Source: Castellaniella sp036379515 (GTDB lineage Bacteria; Pseudomonadota; Gammaproteobacteria; Burkholderiales; Burkholderiaceae_B). From it: a stretch of 64,000 nt of DNA. Of this stretch, positions 44,568 through 51,640 are shown piece by piece. The stretch's first letter is position 1. Each line of letters starts with the position of its first letter. The notes beneath the pieces were generated by a model. The model saw nothing but the letters and a program-made list of their open reading frames with translations. It made no database searches and was not told where the DNA came from. The stretch covers positions 1-64,000 of the forward strand of contig NZ_DASVGN010000003.1 in the NCBI RefSeq assembly GCF_036379515.1, given 5' to 3'. Both the position numbers and the translations under genes were made by a program.

Positions 44568-44948
44568 TTACAGACTCCAGAGAATTTGACCAAAGAACAC
44601 AACCGACGCGACGATCCACAGGATGGCGACGACTTCCAGGAACAGACGCAGTCCATCTGAATGGGCGTAGTCCATGAAGATGTCGCGAGCGCCCACCCAC
44701 GCGTGCCATGCCAGCGACAGGAAAGCCACCGAGGCCAACATCTGCCCCAGCGGCAGCGCACCTGCCCTGAACATGAAAAAAGCTCGCCAGGAGTTGAAAT
44801 CAAGGCTAGGAGCAAAGACCGCGTAAATCACCAGGGCCAACGTATAAAGGGCCATGATCACTGCGGTCGATCGCTGAACGATAAAGTCGCGGGCCCCGTA
44901 ATGCGCGCCGACGACGCGGCGCCGGCGACCAATGCGTGCTTCTGCCAT
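44568..44948 (-). CDS. sdhD: Succinate dehydrogenase membrane anchor subunit
   Basis: A 126-residue membrane protein with three hydrophobic segments (around FIVQRSTAVIMALYTLAL, GQMLASVAFLSLAWHAWVG, and VVAILWIVASVVFFGQIL). It follows sdhC with a TAATG overlap and precedes sdhA. It contributes to the quinone site and haem b binding; AWHAWVGARDIFMDY holds likely functional residues. The basic N-terminus RIGRRRRVVGAHYGARD matches beta-proteobacterial SdhD. Confidence 0.92.
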   Translation of the reverse strand: MAEARIGRRRRVVGAHYGARDFIVQRSTAVIMALYTLALVIYAVFAPSLDFNSWRAFFMFRAGALPLGQMLASVAFLSLAWHAWVGARDIFMDYAHSDGLRLFLEVVAILWIVASVVFFGQILWSL

Positions 44949-45358
44949 TACCAGGCTCCAAAAAGTTTCAAACCAAAAATCACCGTCAGGGCAAGCGCCA
45001 CACCAATCACGATGGCCCCGGACCGCTGTGAATCTTCACGCGAATTGCCAATGTGCAGATCCAGCGTGAGAAAACGGATGCCTGCACAGAAGTGGTGGAA
45101 ATACCCCCACATCAGGACCAGCAGCACGATCTTGCACAACGGCGACGCCACCCACGCCTTCATGGCGGCAAAGGTCTCGGGTGACTGAACGCTCTGACCA
45201 AACAGAGGCACGATCACCAGAGGCAAGGCCAGAAGCAGCAGCGCGCCACTGGCGCGATGCAAGATGGACGTTTTTGCAGCCGGCGGCAGACGGTAGCTCA
45301 TGAGGTCACTCAACCCCAGATTACGGAACTGCGGGCGTGGCTTCGTTGAATCAGACAT
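44948..45358 (-). CDS. sdhC: Succinate dehydrogenase cytochrome b556 subunit
   Basis: A 136-residue membrane subunit. The SILHRASGALLLLALP motif (S-x-x-H-R-x-S-G) forms part of the quinone site, and HHFCAGIRFLTLD holds the probable haem-ligand His. There are three hydrophobic segments. The frame is open to 45403, but the ATG at 45358 has a GAGG upstream and gives the usual N-terminus MSDSTKPRPQFRNL. First gene of the sdh-gltA operon, 69 nt downstream of the GntR gene on the same strand. Confidence 0.93.
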   Translation of the reverse strand: MSDSTKPRPQFRNLGLSDLMSYRLPPAAKTSILHRASGALLLLALPLVIVPLFGQSVQSPETFAAMKAWVASPLCKIVLLVLMWGYFHHFCAGIRFLTLDLHIGNSREDSQRSGAIVIGVALALTVIFGLKLFGAW

Positions 45359-45427
45359 GATGCCCTCGTAGTGGATAAATGGAAGAATTCTGGAAGACCC
45401 CAATTGGCATTGTCGCCCATTGCGAGG

Positions 45428-46198
45428 TCAATTCAAACTGTTTCGGTAATGATAGCGTTCGGTAACGTAGTGGCCTCGGCGCAGCTCCATCGGCCGATCG
45501 CCATAGGTATAGGCAATACGCTCAACCTGCAACAAGGGGCTGGCCAAAGGGATCTGCAAGAGTTCAGCCTGAGATGCCGTCGCTGACACTGCACGGATTT
45601 TCTCGTCGGCACGCACCATGCTCACGCCAAATTCGGTCTCGAGCAACGCATACATGGGGCCTCGGTAACGCAGCAACGACTCGAGCGTGAGCCCCTTGAA
45701 GGGCCCCCCAGGCAACCAGATATCGTCGAGGATCGTAGGAATATCGGCAAAGGACAGCACGCGGCGCAGATTGACGACTGCATCGCCTGCTCGCAAACCC
45801 AGTGCCGAGGCGATCTCGGCCGAGGCCTTGGTGCGACGGCAGTCGAGAATCTCGCTGGTAGAAGGTTGCGGGCCGCCATCATCCGGCGTCAACCGCAAGA
45901 AACGGTACCGTACCCGAGCCTCGTTGTGGGTGGCGACATAAGTGCCCTTGCCCTGACGCCGAATCAGAAGATTGTCGGCTGCCAGCTCGTCGATGGCCTT
46001 ACGTACGGTGCCTTGGCTGACCTGGAACCGCCCGGCCAATTCCAGTTCGCTGGGGATGGCCTCGCCGGGTTTCCATTCCCCGCGGTCCAGCCCCTGCAGA
46101 ATCAAGCCCTTGATCTGTTGATACAGCGGGCTGAACGCAGCACTATGTGAAGTGCGGCCCAAGGGCTGTTTACGATCGAGGAGACGCGATTCGGTCAT
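45428..46198 (-). CDS. GntR-family (HutC-type, UTRA) transcriptional regulator
   Basis: A 256-residue regulator. An N-terminal winged helix (FSPLYQQIKGLILQGL, then SELELAGRFQVSQGTVRKAI) is followed by a UTRA ligand-binding domain (from about residue 100, ending MELRRGHYVTERYHYRNSLN). GntR-family regulators (PrpQ) of the methylcitrate pathway are reported in betaproteobacteria, and the mdh-prpBCD genes are divergent from it. The 20-bp element at 46288-46307 in its own upstream region recurs ahead of acnB and is its likely operator. It may also be cotranscribed with sdhC downstream. Confidence 0.88.
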   Translation of the reverse strand: MTESRLLDRKQPLGRTSHSAAFSPLYQQIKGLILQGLDRGEWKPGEAIPSELELAGRFQVSQGTVRKAIDELAADNLLIRRQGKGTYVATHNEARVRYRFLRLTPDDGGPQPSTSEILDCRRTKASAEIASALGLRAGDAVVNLRRVLSFADIPTILDDIWLPGGPFKGLTLESLLRYRGPMYALLETEFGVSMVRADEKIRAVSATASQAELLQIPLASPLLQVERIAYTYGDRPMELRRGHYVTERYHYRNSLN

Positions 46199-46287
46199 GT
46201 GGAAGTAAGGTGCGGCAGGGCGGCCATGCTACAAATTGAGACTGGCGCATTTTCGCATTTCCACGTCAGGATGTCTAATACTCTTGT

Positions 46288-46307
46288 GTCTTATATAAGA
46301 TATAAGA
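46288..46307. promoter_or_regulatory. Palindromic element upstream of mdh and gntR (same as upstream of acnB)
   Basis: On the minus strand it reads TCTTATATCTTATATAAGAC, identical over 20 bp to 51552-51571. It contains the perfect 12-bp palindrome TCTTATATAAGA (46289-46300). A TTGACG (-35-like) begins 4 nt downstream at 46311 in the mdh direction. Interpreted as an operator of the adjacent GntR regulator. Confidence 0.72.
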
Positions 46308-46405
46308 GTCTTGACGTCTCCGCTTGAAATACACTACTCTTTCCGGCGCTTGTGCCTTCCGCACTCTACCGTATTCAAGAGACGTCATCATCTAGGAGAA
46401 CCACC

Positions 46406-47395
46406 ATGTCCAAACCCGCCATGCGCGTTGCCGTCACCGGCGCGGCCGGTCAGATCGGCTATGCCTTGCTGTTCCGCATCGCTTCCGGAGAAATGCTGGG
46501 CAAGGACCAGCCCGTCATCCTGCAACTGCTCGAAATCCCGGCTGAAAAGGCTCAGAACGCGCTCAAGGGCGTGATGATGGAACTCGAAGACTGCGCCTTC
46601 CCGCTCCTGCAGGGCATGAGCGCCCACAGCGACCCGCGCACTGCCTTCAAGGACGCCGACGTAGCCCTGCTGGTCGGCGCACGTCCCCGCGGCCCCGGCA
46701 TGGAGCGCAAAGACCTGCTGCAAGTCAACGCACAGATCTTCACCGCGCAGGGCAAGGCCCTGAATGAAGTAGCCAGCCGCAACGTCAAGGTTCTGGTCGT
46801 GGGCAACCCAGCCAACACCAATGCCTACATCACCATGAAGTCGGCCCCCGATCTTCCGGCCAAGAATTTCACGGCCATGCTACGCCTGGACCACAACCGT
46901 GCGCTCTCCCAGGTCTCCGCCAAAATTGGCAAGCCGGTGGGCGACATCGAAAAGCTGGTGGTCTGGGGCAACCACTCGCCCACCATGTACCCGGACACGC
47001 GCTTTGCCACCGTCGGCGGCCAGCCCGTGCAATCGCTGATCAATGATCAAGCGTGGATTCGCGACACATTCATCCCCACCGTGGGCAAGCGCGGCGCCGC
47101 CATCATTGCCGCCCGGGGTCTGTCATCGGCGGCTTCCGCTGCCAACGCCGCCATCTGCCACGTGCGTGACTGGGTGCTGGGCAGCAATGGAAAATGGGTC
47201 ACCATGGGGATCCCTTCCGATGGATCCTACGGGATCCCCGAAGGCATCATCTACGGCGTGCCCGTCACGACGGCAAATGGCGAATACACCCGTGTGACCG
47301 GCCTCGAAATCGACAGCTTCTCGCGTGAGCGCATGGACCACACGCTCAACGAGCTGCTTGAAGAACGGGACGGCATCAAGGACCTGCTGAAATAA
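46406..47395 (+). CDS. mdh: Malate dehydrogenase (NAD)
   Basis: A 329-residue malate dehydrogenase oxidising malate to oxaloacetate. It has the Rossmann motif VAVTGAAGQIGYALLFRIA (TGAAGQIGYALLF), the substrate Arg loop GARPRGPGMERKDLL and the catalytic His in VWGNHSPTMYPD. The ATG at 46406 has TAGGAGA upstream; the longer frame from 46352 lacks a ribosome site. It is divergent from the GntR gene and lies 222 nt ahead of prpB, an unusual neighbour, suggesting regulation with propionate genes. Confidence 0.95.
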   Translation: MSKPAMRVAVTGAAGQIGYALLFRIASGEMLGKDQPVILQLLEIPAEKAQNALKGVMMELEDCAFPLLQGMSAHSDPRTAFKDADVALLVGARPRGPGMERKDLLQVNAQIFTAQGKALNEVASRNVKVLVVGNPANTNAYITMKSAPDLPAKNFTAMLRLDHNRALSQVSAKIGKPVGDIEKLVVWGNHSPTMYPDTRFATVGGQPVQSLINDQAWIRDTFIPTVGKRGAAIIAARGLSSAASAANAAICHVRDWVLGSNGKWVTMGIPSDGSYGIPEGIIYGVPVTTANGEYTRVTGLEIDSFSRERMDHTLNELLEERDGIKDLLK

Positions 47396-47406
47396 ATTCC
47401 CCTGGT

Positions 47407-47437
47407 CGATCGAAGGGGTCACAAGCCCCTTCGATCG
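47407..47437 (+). terminator. Perfect 12-bp hairpin after mdh
   Basis: CGATCGAAGGGG (47407-47418) pairs with CCCCTTCGATCG (47426-47437) across a 7-nt loop, 11 nt past the mdh stop. There is no T-run, so partial read-through into prpB is possible. The remaining 180 nt before prpB show no convincing ORF or operator copy. Confidence 0.6.
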
Positions 47438-47617
47438 CGAATGTCCAGGCAGTGACAGATATTCTGCTGCTGCCCTCTGATAATGGTCTGAAACCGCATC
47501 TCCGGTGCCACATCGACCAGCTGGACCACTCAGTCAGGTCAATGGGGCATCCACGAGGTGACATCTCCTGTCCGCCCGCGCGTCCTTGTGGGGCAGGCAG
47601 TCTTCCGGAGCCCTCTC

Positions 47618-48511
47618 ATGACTCGTCCTGCCTCACCCGGTGCCCTGTTGCGCCAGGCCCTGATCGAAGAATCCCCCCTGCAAATCATTGGCGCCATCAA
47701 CGCCAACCATGCCCTGCTCGCTCAACGGGCCGGCTACCGCGCCATTTATCTATCGGGTGGTGGGGTCGCCGCCGGCTCGCTCGGGCTGCCCGACCTGGGC
47801 ATCAATACCCTGGACGACGTGCTCACCGACATCCGCCGCATTACGGACGTCTGCGACCTCCCGCTCCTGGTCGACATCGATACGGGATTCGGACCCTCTG
47901 CATTCAACATCGCCCGCACCATCAAATCGCTGATCAAATTCGGCGCCGCCGGTTGTCACATCGAGGACCAGGTGGGCGCCAAGCGCTGCGGACATCGCCC
48001 CGGCAAAGAAATCGTCACCACCGACGAAATGGTCGATAGAGTGAAGGCAGCAGTAGACGCCCGCACCGACAGCGACTTCTACATCATTGCACGCACGGAC
48101 GCCATTGCAGTCGTCGGGGTGGACGCGGCACTGGAGCGCGCGCACGCCTGCGCAGAGGCCGGTGCAGACGCCATCTTTGCCGAGGCGTCCTATGATCTGG
48201 AAACCTACACACGATTCACTCGATCCCTGAAGGTGCCCGTCCTCGCCAACATCACCGAATTCGGCAAGACCCCTCTGTTCTCCGTGCAGGACCTGGCCGG
48301 TGCGGGGGTCGGCATCGTGCTTTATCCGCTATCGGCCTTTCGCGCCATGAACAAAGCCGCTGAAACCGTATACGCCGCAATCCGCCGGGACGGCCACCAG
48401 CGCAATGTCATCGACATGATGCAAACTCGCGAAGAACTCTACGAGCGCATCGGTTACCACCGCTTCGAAGAGCAGCTCGACGCCTTGTTTCAGAAGAACA
48501 ACGCAAACTGA
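47618..48511 (+). CDS. prpB: 2-methylisocitrate lyase
   Basis: A 297-residue PrpB cleaving 2-methylisocitrate to pyruvate and succinate, the last step of the methylcitrate cycle. The family catalytic loop KRCGHRPGKEIV (with the Cys of KRCGH), the LSGGGVAAGSLGLPDLG segment and LVDIDTGFG are intact. The ATG at 47618 has GGAG 8 nt upstream, preferred to the frame start at 47558. It is followed by prpC after 47 nt that include a short GAGCGG/CCGCTC stem. Confidence 0.95.
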   Translation: MTRPASPGALLRQALIEESPLQIIGAINANHALLAQRAGYRAIYLSGGGVAAGSLGLPDLGINTLDDVLTDIRRITDVCDLPLLVDIDTGFGPSAFNIARTIKSLIKFGAAGCHIEDQVGAKRCGHRPGKEIVTTDEMVDRVKAAVDARTDSDFYIIARTDAIAVVGVDAALERAHACAEAGADAIFAEASYDLETYTRFTRSLKVPVLANITEFGKTPLFSVQDLAGAGVGIVLYPLSAFRAMNKAAETVYAAIRRDGHQRNVIDMMQTREELYERIGYHRFEEQLDALFQKNNAN

Positions 48512-48558
48512 GCGGCCAGACCGCTCTGCACACTACCTTATATCCAAGGAGACTTTCC

Positions 48559-49749
48559 ATGGCAACAAAATCCAGAACCGCCGCTTCCAAGACAGCAGCC
48601 ACTGCAGCGCCAGTCGGCTTCAAACCCAAGAAATCTGTCGCCCTGTCGGGCATTGCGGCAGGCAACACGGCATTGTGCACGGTGGGCCGCAGCGGCAACG
48701 ACCTGCATTACCGCGGCTACGACATTCTGGATATTGCCGATACCTGCGAGTTCGAAGAAGTCGCCCACCTGCTGATCCACGGCAAGCTTCCGAACAAGTC
48801 CGAGCTGGTCGCCTACAAGGCCAAGCTTCGCCGGCTGCGCGGCCTGCCGATCCAGGTGCAAGACGTGCTCATGGCGCTACCGGCGTCGAGCCACCCCATG
48901 GACGTCATGCGCACGGCTGCTTCCACGCTGGGGTGCGTGCTGCCAGAAAAGGACAACCACAATCTGCCCGGCGCGCGCGACATCGCCGATCAGCTCATGG
49001 CGAGCCTGGGTTCGGCCCTGCTCTTCTGGTACCACTACAGCCACAACGGGCGCGTGATCGATGTCGAAACAGATGACGACAGCATCGGCGGGCACTTCCT
49101 GCACCTGCTGCACGGCGAAACGCCTTCGGACGAATGGGTACGCGCCATGCACACGTCGCTCATTTTGTACGCAGAACACGAATTCAACGCCTCGACCTTC
49201 ACAGGCCGAGTGATCGCCGGAACGGGCTCCGACATGTATTCGGCCATCACGGGCGCCATCGGTGCGCTGCGCGGACCCAAACATGGCGGGGCCAACGAAG
49301 TGGCCTTCGACATTCAAAGCCGCTACGACACGGCAGATGAGGCCGAAGCCGACATCCGCCGGCGCATCGAGGCCAAGGAAATCGTCATTGGCTTCGGTCA
49401 CCCGGTGTACACGGTGTCCGACCCCCGCAACCAGGTGATCAAGGCGGTGGCGCAAAAATTGTCGAAGTCTTCAGGGTCGACCAAACTGTTCGATATTGCT
49501 GCCCGCCTGGAAGCCGTCATGTGGGACGCAAAGAAGATGTTCCCGAACCTCGACTGGTTCTCGGCCGTCTCTTATCACATGATGAACGTGCCCACGAGCA
49601 TGTTCACTCCGCTCTTCGTGATTGCCCGCATGGCGGGCTGGTCTGCCCACATCATCGAGCAGCGCGTGGACAACAAGATCATTCGCCCCACGGCCAACTA
49701 TGTGGGCCCCGAAGATCTCAAGTTCATCCCGCTCGCCAAGCGCAAATAA
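48559..49749 (+). CDS. prpC: 2-methylcitrate synthase
   Basis: A 396-residue citrate-synthase-fold enzyme condensing propionyl-CoA and oxaloacetate. Active-site motifs are LILYAEHEFNASTFTGRV (His), GPKHGGANEVAFDI (His) and GFGHPVYTVSDPRN (His/Asp), matching PrpC rather than GltA. The N-terminus has about 25 extra Ala/Lys/Thr-rich residues before the core. An AAGGAG precedes the ATG. It lies between prpB and prpD. Confidence 0.95.
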   Translation: MATKSRTAASKTAATAAPVGFKPKKSVALSGIAAGNTALCTVGRSGNDLHYRGYDILDIADTCEFEEVAHLLIHGKLPNKSELVAYKAKLRRLRGLPIQVQDVLMALPASSHPMDVMRTAASTLGCVLPEKDNHNLPGARDIADQLMASLGSALLFWYHYSHNGRVIDVETDDDSIGGHFLHLLHGETPSDEWVRAMHTSLILYAEHEFNASTFTGRVIAGTGSDMYSAITGAIGALRGPKHGGANEVAFDIQSRYDTADEAEADIRRRIEAKEIVIGFGHPVYTVSDPRNQVIKAVAQKLSKSSGSTKLFDIAARLEAVMWDAKKMFPNLDWFSAVSYHMMNVPTSMFTPLFVIARMAGWSAHIIEQRVDNKIIRPTANYVGPEDLKFIPLAKRK

Positions 49750-49772
49750 GCCGCAATTTCACAGGAATCTTC

Positions 49773-51224
49773 ATGTCTGCGACTATTTCCAACGTGCGTC
49801 CCCAGCCCGACCAGGTGCTGACGGACATCGTCGACTACGTTTTCAACTACAAGATCACCAGCACGCTAGCGCTCGAAACCGCACGTAACTGCCTGATCGA
49901 CACCTTGGGCTGCGGGCTCGAAGGGCTGGAATATCCGGCCTGCCGCAAGCTCATGGGCCCCATCGTGCCTGGCACTATAGTGCCCAACGGTGCCAAAGTA
50001 CCCGGCACACAGTTTCAACTTGATCCGGTGCAAGCTGCCTTCAATATTGGCTGCATGATCCGCTGGCTGGACTTCAACGACACCTGGCTGGCCGCCGAAT
50101 GGGGCCATCCCTCGGACAATCTGGGCGGCATCCTGGCCGTGGCCGACTGGCTGTCACGCAATGCCATCGCGGCCGGCAAGGCCCCGCTGACGATGCGGGC
50201 AGTACTCGAAGGCATGGTCAAGGCGCACGAGATCCAAGGCTGCATTGCGCTCGAGAACTCGTTCAACAAAGTGGGCCTGGATCACGTACTGCTGGTCAAG
50301 GTCGCATCCACGGCCGTCGTGTCTCAAATGCTCGGGCTCTCACGCGATGAGGCGATCAATGCGGTGTCTCTGGCCTGGGTCGACGGCCAAAGCCTGCGCA
50401 CCTACCGGCACGCTCCCAACACCGGCAGCCGCAAGTCGTGGGCGGCAGGCGACGCTACCAGCCGCGCGGTACGCCTGGCGCTCATGGCACGTACAGGAGA
50501 AATGGGCTACCCGTCAGTCCTCACGGCTCCTGTCTGGGGCTTTTACGACGTGCTCTTCAAGGGCCAGCCGTTCAAGTTCCAACGCCCCTACGGCAGCTAC
50601 GTGATGGAAAACGTGCTCTTCAAGATTTCGTTCCCGGCGGAGTTCCATTCGCAGACCGCCGTGGAATGCGCCATGCAGATCCACGACCGGCTGAAATCAC
50701 TGGGCAAGACGGATGCGGACATCAAAAAAATCACGATTCGTACCCACGAGGCGTGCATCCGCATCATCGACAAGAAGGGGCCGTTGAACAACCCCGCCGA
50801 CCGCGATCACTGCGTGCAATACATGGTGGCCATCCCCATTCTTTTCGGACGGCTGACGGCCGGCGACTACGAAGACACGGTAGCCTCCGATCCACGCATC
50901 GATGACTTGCGCGCAAAGATCACCTGCGTGGAAGATCCGGCCTTCACCCATGACTACCACGATCCCGAAAGGCGTTCGATTGCCAACGCGTTGACGGTGG
51001 AGTTCAACGATGGGTCAAAGCTGGACGAGATCGTCTGCGAATACCCGATCGGGCACAAGCGGCGGCGCAAGGACGGCATTCCGCTGCTGGAAGCGAAATT
51101 CCGCAAGAACCTGGCACGGCAGTTCCCGGCACGGCAGCAACAGCGCATTCTCGATGTCTCGCTGGACCAGGCCGTGCTGGAAGCCATGCCGGTGCACGAG
51201 TACGTGGACCTGTATGTCATCTGA
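49773..51224 (+). CDS. prpD: 2-methylcitrate dehydratase
   Basis: A 483-residue MmgE/PrpD family protein dehydrating 2-methylcitrate to 2-methylaconitate. Features include WLDFNDTWLAAEWGHPSDN, YRHAPNTGSRKSWAAGDA and KISFPAEFHSQTAVECA. The ATG at 49773 follows CAGGAAT; the open frame upstream lies within prpC. No acnD or prpF is present, so hydration to methylisocitrate would fall to an aconitase such as the AcnB just downstream. Confidence 0.95.
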   Translation: MSATISNVRPQPDQVLTDIVDYVFNYKITSTLALETARNCLIDTLGCGLEGLEYPACRKLMGPIVPGTIVPNGAKVPGTQFQLDPVQAAFNIGCMIRWLDFNDTWLAAEWGHPSDNLGGILAVADWLSRNAIAAGKAPLTMRAVLEGMVKAHEIQGCIALENSFNKVGLDHVLLVKVASTAVVSQMLGLSRDEAINAVSLAWVDGQSLRTYRHAPNTGSRKSWAAGDATSRAVRLALMARTGEMGYPSVLTAPVWGFYDVLFKGQPFKFQRPYGSYVMENVLFKISFPAEFHSQTAVECAMQIHDRLKSLGKTDADIKKITIRTHEACIRIIDKKGPLNNPADRDHCVQYMVAIPILFGRLTAGDYEDTVASDPRIDDLRAKITCVEDPAFTHDYHDPERRSIANALTVEFNDGSKLDEIVCEYPIGHKRRRKDGIPLLEAKFRKNLARQFPARQQQRILDVSLDQAVLEAMPVHEYVDLYVI

Positions 51225-51513
51225 TCCGGTCAAGGAATCGGGCCGCATCATCATCCACAATGAGGCGGCCCACCGGTTCGAAACGACCCAGGAGGGTCAT
51301 CTGTGCGTGCTGGATTACGCGCTCGATGGCTCGTTGGCCGACTACTGCCACACGGGGGTGCCTCCCGCTGTAGGGGGGCGTGGGATCGCAGCGGATCTGA
51401 CACGGGCGGCGCTGGAGACAGCGCGCGCCCGAGGTTGGAAGGTGAAGCCTTCTTGTTCGTACGTGGCGGCGTACGTGCAGAGGCATCCGGAGTATCTGGA
51501 TTTGATGGGCTAG
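51214..51513 (+). CDS. Small GNAT-family N-acetyltransferase (YjdJ-like)
   Basis: A 99-residue protein of the short GCN5-related acetyltransferase group. Visible features are DYALDGSLADYCHTGVPP, the acetyl-CoA loop VGGRGIAADLTRAALETARARG and the end CSYVAAYVQRHPEYLDL typical of the family. The ATG lies inside prpD and overlaps it by 11 nt, so translation is probably coupled to prpD. The substrate is unknown; the location could reflect protein or CoA-ester related acetylation, which is speculation. Confidence 0.85.
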   Translation: MSSDPVKESGRIIIHNEAAHRFETTQEGHLCVLDYALDGSLADYCHTGVPPAVGGRGIAADLTRAALETARARGWKVKPSCSYVAAYVQRHPEYLDLMG

Positions 51514-51550
51514 CACTTCTGAATCCGCAATAGCTACAAAACATTTCAAT

Positions 51551-51571
51551 GTCTTATATCTTATATAAGAC
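51551..51571. promoter_or_regulatory. 21-bp palindrome upstream of acnB, candidate GntR operator
   Basis: GTCTTATAT and ATATAAGAC flank a CTT centre: a perfect 9-3-9 inverted repeat. Positions 51552-51571 are identical to the complement of 46288-46307 near mdh/gntR. It lies 69 nt ahead of the acnB ATG in the 127-nt gap after the GNAT gene, an ideal place for a repressor. Confidence 0.75.
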
Positions 51572-51640
51572 TGTTGCTGAAATGAGCTTTGCCCCGTAAA
51601 ATGGCGCGGTTTGAAACGCACTCTTTCCGGGACCCCCACC

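Noticed and set aside
48532..48545. CCTTATATCC between prpB and prpC, resembling half of the GntR element
   Set aside because: Only TTATAT is shared and it lacks the inverted partner; it is part of the prpC ribosome-binding region.
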